Positions 54,776 through 61,359 of a DNA stretch of 64,000 nucleotides are shown here, piece after piece (positions within the stretch are counted from its first letter, which is position 1; each line of letters opens with the position of its first letter). Below the pieces are notes generated by a model that did not search any database, was not told where the DNA came from, and worked only from the letters and a program-made list of their open reading frames with translations. The stretch spans positions 1 to 64,000 of the forward strand of contig BAIF02000079.1 in assembly GCA_000509105.1 (NCBI GenBank). Reading direction: 5' to 3'. A program made the translations under genes and the position numbers. This DNA is from Clostridiales bacterium VE202-21 (GTDB lineage: Bacteria > Bacillota > Clostridia > Lachnospirales > Lachnospiraceae).

Positions 54776-55051
54776 ATGGCACAATTAGCATTAGGAATGG
54801 TAGAAACAAGAGGACTGACAGCAGCAATCGAGGCTGCAGATGCAATGACAAAGGCTGCTGAGGTTACATTAGTTGGAACAGAGAAGATCGGTTCCGGACT
54901 AGTAACAGTTATGGTTCGCGGAGACGTAGGAGCTGTTAAAGCTGCAGTTGAAACTGGCGCTGACGCTGCAGGAAGACTTGGCGAATTAGTAGCAACACAC
55001 GTAATCCCGAGACCACACAACGACGTAGAGAAAATTCTTCCTACTGTATAG
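54776..55051 (+). CDS. BMC-H shell protein, PduA/PduJ-like
   Basis: 91 residues, canonical hexamer: [85 protein letters not shown]. The pore loop is KIGSG as in PduA. ATG at 54776 has AGGAGG eight bases upstream; the ATG at 54770 is too close. Nearly identical to the core of the protein starting at 55423, indicating a recent duplication. Likely a main facet protein. Confidence 0.93.
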   Translation: MAQLALGMVETRGLTAAIEAADAMTKAAEVTLVGTEKIGSGLVTVMVRGDVGAVKAAVETGADAAGRLGELVATHVIPRPHNDVEKILPTV

Positions 55052-55126
55052 GAACCGAAGATGACTGCAGTTCTTCCTGTCATTGCAACAGGGAGCAGCA
55101 AGAAGAATGAGTAAAGGAGCAGTCTC

Positions 55127-55411
55127 ATGGGACAGGCGTATGGATTTTTTGAAATCCCAAGTGTGACAGCGGCGGTGGTTGCCATTGATATTATGTGCAA
55201 GACAGCAGAAGTGCAGCTTGTCACCTGGGAAAAAAAGTTAGGTGGAAGACTTGTAACCATCATTATCCGCGGAGACGTATCAGCTGTATCGCAAGCCATT
55301 GAAACTGCTGCTGCAAACGGAATTAAAGAACCAGTAGCGCATGTGGTGATTGCAAATCCTCACGGGGAGATACTGAAGCTGATCAATAACAGCGCGAACC
55401 GGGTAAGTTAG
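55127..55411 (+). CDS. BMC-H shell protein, variant pore
   Basis: 94 residues. Core AYGFFEIPSVTAAVVAIDIMCKTAEVQLVTWEKKLGGRLVTIIIRGDVSAVSQAIETAAANG. The pore loop is KLGGR, bringing arginine near the pore, unlike the KIGSG of its neighbours. AAAGGAG precedes the ATG. Probably a minor shell component with different selectivity. Confidence 0.9.
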   Translation: MGQAYGFFEIPSVTAAVVAIDIMCKTAEVQLVTWEKKLGGRLVTIIIRGDVSAVSQAIETAAANGIKEPVAHVVIANPHGEILKLINNSANRVS

Positions 55412-55422
55412 GAGGCAGTTAA

Positions 55423-55962
55423 ATGGCAGAAGATAATAAACCAAGCGGCGGGGAGAAAGCACCAGACACTTCCAAGCCGGAAGGTGCAGCCAAAAAAAGC
55501 ACAGCCAGGGCGGCCGGCACTTCAAAAAGCACGGCGAAAAAGACAGCTGGCACTGCGAAAGCTGCATCCGCCAGAAAAACGACGACTGCGAAGGCGCCGG
55601 CCAAGACCATCCAGCGGGTGAAACAGTCGGCGCAGCAAGCAGAACAGGTAGAAGAAAAGATTCAATTAAAGGAGGAAAAAAGAATGTCACAGGAAGCATT
55701 AGGAATGGTTGAAACAAGAGGTTTAGTAGCATCAATCGAAGCAGCAGATACCATGCTCAAAGCTGCTAATGTAGTATTAGTAGGAACAGAGAAGATCGGT
55801 TCCGGACTGGTAACAGTAATGGTTCGTGGAGATGTTGGAGCTGTTAAATCTGCAGTTGAATCAGGTGCAGAGGCAGCAGGAAGACTTGGCGAATTAGTAG
55901 CAACCCACGTAATCCCAAGACCACACAGCGATGTAGAAAAAATTCTTCCAGCAGTGAAATAA
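55423..55962 (+). CDS. BMC-H shell protein with basic N-terminal tail and internal start
   Basis: 179 residues. Residues 1-87 form a low-complexity Lys/Ala/Thr/Ser-rich tail ([37 protein letters not shown]) and a charged helix, recalling histone H1-like tails. Residues 88-179 are a complete PduA-like BMC-H ([20 protein letters not shown], pore KIGSG). AAAGGAGG at 55668-55675, eight bases before ATG 55684 (residue 88), is a stronger start signal than many in this operon, so both long and short forms are probably made. The long form also has AGGAGG before 55423. The tail might bind nucleic acid, cargo or the core enzymes; unknown. Confidence 0.88.
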   Translation: MAEDNKPSGGEKAPDTSKPEGAAKKSTARAAGTSKSTAKKTAGTAKAASARKTTTAKAPAKTIQRVKQSAQQAEQVEEKIQLKEEKRMSQEALGMVETRGLVASIEAADTMLKAANVVLVGTEKIGSGLVTVMVRGDVGAVKSAVESGAEAAGRLGELVATHVIPRPHSDVEKILPAVK

Positions 55963-55978
55963 TAAGCGTTAGTGTATT

Positions 55979-56026
55979 GTTCAGTACAGGACTGTGTATT
56001 TACTGCACAGTATGTACGAAAGCGCT
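55979..56026 (+). repeat. conserved hairpin element, copy 1 of 2
   Basis: ATTGTTCAGTACAGGACTGT then GTATTTACTGCACAG, with a CTGTG/CACAG stem. A close copy follows pduT at 59141-59190. Both lie directly after shell genes in the same operon. Confidence 0.7.
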
Positions 56027-56119
56027 GAACAGCCAAAAGCAAGCCCTATCGCTGCAGGCGATTTTCATGGGTATGCGGAGTATCTGTTCTTGAACAGATA
56101 AGTTCAGCTAAAGATTTAC

Positions 56120-56158
56120 GGCCTTACGTCTCTTCCTCAGGCAGATGCGTAAGGCCTG
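56120..56158 (+). terminator. hairpin before pduL
   Basis: GGCCTTACG at 56121 pairs with CGTAAGGCC at 56149-56157; loop about 20 bases, no T-run. May be a processing or attenuation site rather than a full terminator. Confidence 0.5.
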
Positions 56159-56183
56159 TGAATACTTAATGAGGAGAATTGAT

Positions 56184-56831
56184 ATGGACAATAACAATGT
56201 AGCATTGATTACCAAAATGGTACTGGAAGCAGTTGAGAAGCAGAAAGCTTCCGGAGATACCGGATATCTTGTGCCAATCGGAGTGTCCGCGAGACATATC
56301 CACCTCACACAGGAGCACGTTGAGGCCCTGTTTGGTCCGGGATATCAGTTGACGAAGAAAAAAGAGCTGATGGGCGGCCAGTTTGCATCGAACGAACTGG
56401 TAACAATTGTCGGCCTGAAGCTTAGAGCGATAGAGAATGTCAGGATCTTAGGACCTGTAAGAAGCAAATCCCAGGTGGAGGTGTCTGCAACAGATTCCAT
56501 CCGTCTCGGGGTAAAGGCGCCGATCCGCGAATCCGGCAACACCGCCGGCTCGGCGGCAATTGCAGTCGTTGGGCCAAAAGGAGCTATTTATCTGGATGAA
56601 GGATGCATTATTGCAAAAAGGCATATCCATATGTCACCGAAAGATGCAATGGCAGCCGGTGTTCATGATGGGGACATTGTATCTGTGAAGGCAGACAACG
56701 AGAGAGGAACCGTATTCAACCATGTTCAGATCCGCGTTGACGACAGCTTTACTCTTGAGATGCATATCGATACAGATGAAGCGAATGCAGCGAAAATTGC
56801 GACAGGAGATACCGTAAGAATCATTAAGTAA
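56184..56831 (+). CDS. pduL: phosphate propanoyltransferase PduL with encapsulation peptide
   Basis: 215 residues. N-terminal EP NVALITKMVLEAVEKQK, then the two-barrel PduL domain with zinc-binding motifs VGVSARHIHLTQEHVEALFG-like (here IGVSARHIHLT) and IIAKRHIHMSPKDAMAAGV. It converts propionyl-CoA and phosphate to propionyl-phosphate and recycles CoA in the lumen. GAGGAG at 56171 sets the start at 56184; an ATG at 56145 falls in the preceding hairpin. Confidence 0.93.
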   Translation: MDNNNVALITKMVLEAVEKQKASGDTGYLVPIGVSARHIHLTQEHVEALFGPGYQLTKKKELMGGQFASNELVTIVGLKLRAIENVRILGPVRSKSQVEVSATDSIRLGVKAPIRESGNTAGSAAIAVVGPKGAIYLDEGCIIAKRHIHMSPKDAMAAGVHDGDIVSVKADNERGTVFNHVQIRVDDSFTLEMHIDTDEANAAKIATGDTVRIIK

Positions 56832-56832
56832 A

Positions 56833-56918
56833 ACACCCCGCAGCAGACGAAGGGGATTCATCCCGCAGGCTTTTCCGGTACCGGACAGTTCCGGCACTGA
56901 CGCGCCGTCTGTGCGGGG
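56833..56918 (+). other. structured RNA region between pduL and pduN
   Basis: ACCCCGCA (56835) pairs with TGCGGGGT and CAGACG with CGTCTG, enclosing CCGGTACCGG. An 86-base cruciform-like element; could tune relative expression of pduL and pduN. Confidence 0.5.
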
Positions 56919-56970
56919 TAATTGTACTAGTATCAAACACTGAAGATTATAGCCGCAAGAGGAGGATGCT

Positions 56971-57237
56971 ATGCTGATAGGAAAAGTGAAAGGAAGTGTT
57001 GTTTCAACACGCAAATGTGAGAATCTGGTCGGCAATAAGTTTATGATTGTGGATGTCTTGGAGCATATGCAGAATGGTGCGAATCAGCTGATTGCGATTG
57101 ATAAGATTGGTGCGGGTATAGGTGAGTATGTGTTGGTAGCACAGGGCAGCGCGGCCAGAATTGGTTCCGGAATGCCGGATGCACCTATTGATGCAGCAAT
57201 TGTTGGAATTATTGACGATGGAACAGGACTGGAGTAA
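56971..57237 (+). CDS. pduN: EutN/PduN-type pentameric vertex protein (BMC-P)
   Basis: 88 residues: GKVKGSVVSTRKCENLVGNKFMIVDVLEHM, AIDKIGAGIGEYVLVAQGSAAR and PIDAAIVGIIDDG. This OB-like fold forms the pentamers that close the shell vertices, made in small amounts. AGAGGAGGA precedes the start. Ends six bases before pduS. Confidence 0.93.
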   Translation: MLIGKVKGSVVSTRKCENLVGNKFMIVDVLEHMQNGANQLIAIDKIGAGIGEYVLVAQGSAARIGSGMPDAPIDAAIVGIIDDGTGLE

Positions 57238-57241
57238 TGAA

Positions 57242-58294
57242 ATGATGGATATGAAAGAATTGAGCAGCATATTGCAGTTAAACGGTATAGTTGGTGCAGG
57301 TGGTGCAGGTTTTCCTACATATGCAAAGCTAGATGAACGTGCTGAAACAATCATCCTGAATTGTGCAGAGTGTGAACCGCTTCTTCGGCTGCACAGGCAG
57401 CTGCTTGAGAAGTATGCACAGGAAATCGTTGAGACCTTCCATATGATGGGGCAGGTTGTAGGTGCAAAAGAAGTAGTCATCGGAATTAAAAAGGCTTATA
57501 AAAAGACAATTGAGGCTCTGGAAGAAGTCATCGGTGAATATCCCGAGGTCAGGCTTGGGCTGCTGGATGAAGTATATCCGGCCGGAGACGAAGTTGTTCT
57601 GATCTATGAAGTGACTGGTAAAGTAGTAAGGCCGGGAGGGCTTCCAATTGAGAGCGGTGTAGCCGTATTCAATGTGGAGACTGTATACAACGTATACAGA
57701 GCACTTAACCAGCAGGCGCCGGTAACGGATAAGCTGGTATCTGTCGTGGCTGAGGTAGAGCGCCCGGTAACGGTGCGGGTACCGATCGGAACGACGATTG
57801 AAGAGACCGTCAGGCTGGCCGGCAATGTCACTGCCAGGGATCCGGTATATTTCATCGGAGGCCCGATGATGGGATTTATCGGCAGCGGTTCACAGCCGGT
57901 TACCAAGACGACTAATGCCGTGCTGGTACTGCCGGAGGAACACCTGATTATTCAAAAGAAAAGAAGAAAATCATCGATCGATTTAAAACGTGCAGCGGCT
58001 TGCTGCTGCCAGTGTACGATGTGTACGGATTTATGTCCGAGAAACCGGCTTGGACATCCGATAGAGCCGCATTTGTTTATGCGTGCGGCAACCTGTAAAG
58101 ATTTACAGGAACCAAACATATTTATAAATACCATGTTTTGTTCTTCCTGTGGTCTGTGCGAAATGTATTCCTGTATGCAGGGATTGTCACCGAGATCATT
58201 AATGGCAGAATATAAAGCGGGCCTGCGTGCCAACGGACTCAAACCTCCGCAGGGTGTTATACAAACCGGTGGGGGAAGAGAGAGAGTACCGTAA
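57242..58294 (+). CDS. pduS: PduS/RnfC-like flavin and iron-sulfur oxidoreductase, main part (interrupted)
   Basis: Starts ATG 57242 with GGAG upstream, not at 57161 inside pduN. Rossmann-like flavin region GIVGAGGAGFPTYAKL, SLBB-like middle, and two [4Fe-4S] sites: CCCQCTMCTDLCPRN and CSSCGLCEMYSCMQ. It would feed electrons to or from NAD(H), flavin and the PduT cluster. The frame ends with VIQTGGGRERVP, while the adjacent frame gives KPVGEEREYRKVPMERL, the expected continuation; one extra or two missing bases lie near 58250-58275. Confidence 0.85.
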   Translation: MMDMKELSSILQLNGIVGAGGAGFPTYAKLDERAETIILNCAECEPLLRLHRQLLEKYAQEIVETFHMMGQVVGAKEVVIGIKKAYKKTIEALEEVIGEYPEVRLGLLDEVYPAGDEVVLIYEVTGKVVRPGGLPIESGVAVFNVETVYNVYRALNQQAPVTDKLVSVVAEVERPVTVRVPIGTTIEETVRLAGNVTARDPVYFIGGPMMGFIGSGSQPVTKTTNAVLVLPEEHLIIQKKRRKSSIDLKRAAACCCQCTMCTDLCPRNRLGHPIEPHLFMRAATCKDLQEPNIFINTMFCSSCGLCEMYSCMQGLSPRSLMAEYKAGLRANGLKPPQGVIQTGGGRERVP

Positions 58295-58592
58295 GGTGCC
58301 GATGGAACGCCTTATGGCAAGACTGGATCTTACAAAATATGACAGGGAGGCGCCTCTTGATGAGACTGCAGTTCCTGTAAGAAAAGTGAAGATCCTGTTA
58401 AGCCAGCACATAGGCGCACCTGCATCTGCGATTGTAAAACGTGGTGATAAAGTAACGCAGGGACAGATGATAGCCGAACCGGGTAAAGGCTTGAGTGTGG
58501 GAATACATGCAAGTATAGACGGTACGGTTAGTGAAGTAAATGAGAAATATATAATCATAGAAACGCAGGAAGGACGTGCAGGCAATGAGTAA
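58227..58592 (+). CDS. pduS: PduS, C-terminal part (interrupted)
   Basis: Real homology begins near codon KPVGEEREYRKVPMERLMARLDLTKYDREAPL, then KVKILLSQHIGAPASAIVKRGDKVTQGQMIAEPGKGLSVGIHASIDGTVSEV, a biotinyl-lipoyl-like barrel as in RnfC and PduS. The nominal start at 58227 (GTG) has no ribosome site and overlaps the upstream frame, so this is the 3' end of one gene. The stop overlaps the pduT ATG by eight bases. Confidence 0.78.
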   Translation: MPTDSNLRRVLYKPVGEEREYRKVPMERLMARLDLTKYDREAPLDETAVPVRKVKILLSQHIGAPASAIVKRGDKVTQGQMIAEPGKGLSVGIHASIDGTVSEVNEKYIIIETQEGRAGNE

Positions 58593-59133
58593 GGCAATTG
58601 GAATGGTAGAATATAAGACTGTTTCAGCAGGTGTTGTAGCAGCAGATGCTATGGTAAAGACTTCTGAAGTTAGTATCATTGAGGCCCAGACAGTATGTCC
58701 GGGAAAATATATCGTAATTATCTCAGGAGATTTGAGCGCGGTAAATGCTGCGGTTGAGACTTCCAAAGCCCTGCATGGGAAACATCTGATCAACAGTTTT
58801 GTACTCGGCAACCCGCACAAATCCATTTTCCCGGCAATCTATGGGGCTACTAAGATCGAAGATGTATCTGCTCTCGGAATTATGGAGACTTACGATGCCA
58901 CCTCAATCATTGTGGCTGCAGATGAGGCTGCGAAGACAGCGATTGTCGATCTGATTGAACTCAGAATTGCCAGAGGAATGTGTGGGAAATCTTATCTGAT
59001 GCTGACAGGTGATGTGGCAGCCGTAGAAGCTGCTATCGAGAGGGCAAAGGCTGCAGTGGCAGACCAGGGAATGTACCTGGATTCATCTGTGATCGCGCAC
59101 CCGGATGCCCAGATCCGCGAAGCGATATTATAA
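58585..59133 (+). CDS. pduT: PduT-like tandem BMC shell protein with iron-sulfur cysteine
   Basis: 182 residues with two BMC domains: AIGMVEYKTVSAGVVAADAMVKTSEVSIIEAQ, then ALGIMETYDATSIIVAADEAAKTAIVDLIELRIA. C38 in QTVCPGKYIVI aligns with the Cys38 of Citrobacter PduT that holds a [4Fe-4S] cluster at the trimer axis. The AGGAAGG site and the ATGAGTAA overlap with pduS suggest translational coupling, fitting a PduS-PduT electron conduit. Confidence 0.92.
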   Translation: MSKAIGMVEYKTVSAGVVAADAMVKTSEVSIIEAQTVCPGKYIVIISGDLSAVNAAVETSKALHGKHLINSFVLGNPHKSIFPAIYGATKIEDVSALGIMETYDATSIIVAADEAAKTAIVDLIELRIARGMCGKSYLMLTGDVAAVEAAIERAKAAVADQGMYLDSSVIAHPDAQIREAIL

Positions 59134-59140
59134 TCATTCG

Positions 59141-59190
59141 CAATTGTTCAGCACAAAATTGTGCATTAACTGCACAGCTGCATGATTCGA
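59141..59190 (+). repeat. conserved hairpin element, copy 2 of 2
   Basis: ATTGTTCAGCACAAAATTGT then GCATTAACTGCACAG, with a TGTGCA/TGCACA stem. About 28 of 35 positions match the copy at 55979, and differences are mostly transitions that keep the stem. Confidence 0.7.
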
Positions 59191-59267
59191 AACATATATT
59201 TGCTGTATAGCCCGCTGCAGTGTGTTCAGAAGGGCAAGGCAGGGCAATATGACCGGGAGGCAATGTG

Positions 59268-60032
59268 ATGCTCGCAATAGAGAGACGGAATGAAATATTA
59301 GAAAAGCTTCAGGCTGAACGGCGTGTAGTGGTAAGTGAGCTGAGCCAGATATATGATGTGTCTGAAGAGACAATCCGAAGGGATCTGGAAAAACTGGTGA
59401 ATGACGGCTATGCCATAAAAAGCTATGGCGGAGCAGTTATCAATGAAAATGTGAACATCGATCTTCCATTTAATATCCGAAAGAACCGCAATGTTGTTGG
59501 AAAACAGCGGATTGCAGAACTTGTGAACAAAATGGTCCACGATGGAGACAGCCTCATGCTGGACGGCAGCTCGACAGCAGTTTATATCGCAAAGGCATTA
59601 AAAGAGAAAAAAAACCTGACGCTGATCACAAATTCAATTGAGATTATCATTGAATTGTTTGATGTGCCTGACTGGAGCGTACTGTCAACCGGGGGCGTAT
59701 CCAGGGAAGGTTCATTTGCGCTCGTGGGGCCGCAGACGGATAAGATGCTTCGTTCTTATCACGTGGATAAGTCGATAATTTCCTGTAAAGGAGTTGACCT
59801 TGCTTCCGGTCTTACAGATTCGGATGAGCTTCACGCGAACAACAAGAAAACCATGCTGGAATCAGGAAAACAGAAGATTCTGGCAATAGACAGCAGTAAA
59901 TTTGATCAAATTGCGTTTACAGCGATCGGAATGCTGGAAGATATAACGACTGTTGTTACTGATGAAAAACCCGAGGCCAAATGGCTTCAGGCATTTGAAG
60001 AGTTAGGGATAGAGTGCATCTACCCGGAATAA
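59268..60032 (+). CDS. DeoR-family transcriptional regulator
   Basis: 254 residues. N-terminal HTH (VVSELSQIYDVSEETIRRDLEKLVNDGYAIKSYGGAVI) and a C-terminal sugar-isomerase-like effector domain (DGDSLMLDGSSTAVYIAKAL; KKTMLESGKQKILAIDSSKFDQIAF). DeoR proteins usually sense phosphorylated sugars, so L-rhamnulose/fuculose-1-phosphate is a plausible effector. GGGAGG precedes the ATG at 59268. It is embedded between pduT and pduQ, and likely regulates this operon. Confidence 0.9.
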   Translation: MLAIERRNEILEKLQAERRVVVSELSQIYDVSEETIRRDLEKLVNDGYAIKSYGGAVINENVNIDLPFNIRKNRNVVGKQRIAELVNKMVHDGDSLMLDGSSTAVYIAKALKEKKNLTLITNSIEIIIELFDVPDWSVLSTGGVSREGSFALVGPQTDKMLRSYHVDKSIISCKGVDLASGLTDSDELHANNKKTMLESGKQKILAIDSSKFDQIAFTAIGMLEDITTVVTDEKPEAKWLQAFEELGIECIYPE

Positions 60033-60044
60033 AGGAAAAACACT

Positions 60045-61190
60045 ATGAAAAGCTTTGAGATTAAGACTAAAGTATATTTTGGCGATCAGGCGCTGGATCG
60101 TTTGGCAGAAATTCCATACAACAAGGTACTGGTAATCACTGATCCGTTTATGGCTCAGAGCAGTATGATTAATCTGATTACCGATCCTCTTAAAAAGGGA
60201 AAGATAGAATTTGACATTTTTAAGGATGTTGTGCCGGATCCTCCGATCGAAAAAATCAGTGAAGGTGTCAAAAAGATGCTGGAATATAAGCCGGACGCGA
60301 TTGTCGCAGTCGGCGGGGGATCTGCCATTGATTCCTCCAAATCAATCCGTGAGTTTGCACTTCGTGTGGACAATTACGGGGAAGTCGGATTGATCGCAAT
60401 ACCGACAACAAGCGGAACTGGTTCAGAAGTTACATCCTTCGCGGTTGTATCCGATCCGAAAGAACAGATGAAATACCCTCTGGTTTCCAGAGATCTGACA
60501 CCGGATGAGGCAATCCTGGATGCCGAGCTTGTTAAGAGTGTGCCGCCTTCAATTACAGCGGACACCGGAATGGATGTATTTACGCACGCGCTCGAGGCTT
60601 GTGTAAGCACAAACAGAAATGATTTTTCAACGGCGCTTGCAGAGAAAGCAATCGAAATCTGCGGCGTATTCCTGCTCCGTGCATATCTGGACGGAAATGA
60701 TACCCATGCGCGCCAGAAGATGCATTCCGCATCCTGCCTGGCAGGGCTTGCATTCAACTCCGCGTCATTGGGACTAAACCATGGAATGGCACATCAGCTT
60801 GGCGCAACATTCCACATCCCGCACGGACGGGCAAACGCAATGCTGCTTCCCCATATCATTGAGTTCAACAGTGATATCAACAAGCACAGCAAGAGCCGTA
60901 CGGAGTACCTGCCGGCTGTGAAAAGATACTCCACAGTGGCACAGCTGCTGGGACTGAGCAGTTATAATAAGATCATGACGGTAAGATCACTCGTAAACTG
61001 GGTACAGTTCATGCTGAAAGAGATGGATATACCGCTCTCCATATCACAGATGGGGACAATCTCTGAAGAAGAGTACTTCAATGCCATAGATCATATGGCA
61101 GATGGGGCAATGGCAGATGGGTGTACGGATACAAATCCACGCGTGCCACGGAAGGCGGATGTAGTACAAATCTATAAAAACCTCTGGTAA
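60045..61190 (+). CDS. pduQ: iron-type 1-propanol dehydrogenase, PduQ-like
   Basis: 381 residues. NAD-binding GGGSAIDSSKSIREF and PTTSGTGSEVTSFAVV; iron ligands in ITADTGMDVFTHALEACVS, LNHGMAHQLGATFHIPHGRANAMLLPHI. Reduces propionaldehyde to 1-propanol, regenerating NAD+ for PduP. No targeting peptide; PduQ is thought to enter through contact with PduP. It follows deoR by 12 bases, and is the second alcohol dehydrogenase of the cluster. Confidence 0.93.
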   Translation: MKSFEIKTKVYFGDQALDRLAEIPYNKVLVITDPFMAQSSMINLITDPLKKGKIEFDIFKDVVPDPPIEKISEGVKKMLEYKPDAIVAVGGGSAIDSSKSIREFALRVDNYGEVGLIAIPTTSGTGSEVTSFAVVSDPKEQMKYPLVSRDLTPDEAILDAELVKSVPPSITADTGMDVFTHALEACVSTNRNDFSTALAEKAIEICGVFLLRAYLDGNDTHARQKMHSASCLAGLAFNSASLGLNHGMAHQLGATFHIPHGRANAMLLPHIIEFNSDINKHSKSRTEYLPAVKRYSTVAQLLGLSSYNKIMTVRSLVNWVQFMLKEMDIPLSISQMGTISEEEYFNAIDHMADGAMADGCTDTNPRVPRKADVVQIYKNLW

Positions 61191-61325
61191 CGGTTGGGGG
61201 AGGAGGGGCCTTGTGCGGGAGCTGTGGATGGAACAGACGATGGCGTGGTTTTATGGGCTGGGGAGAGCTTTTTATGTGTAGGCGCCCCCTATCTTCCGCT
61301 CGCATAATCTGCTCGCTAATCTCAT

Positions 61326-61353
61326 TTGACGGGGGATGGGGAGTGTGTATAAT
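61326..61353 (+). promoter_or_regulatory. promoter of the GGDEF-EAL gene
   Basis: TTGACG at 61326-61331, 16 bases, TATAAT at 61348-61353. Expected start near 61360 coincides with an ATG, hinting at a leaderless message. Confidence 0.6.
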
Positions 61354-61359
61354 TGGGAT

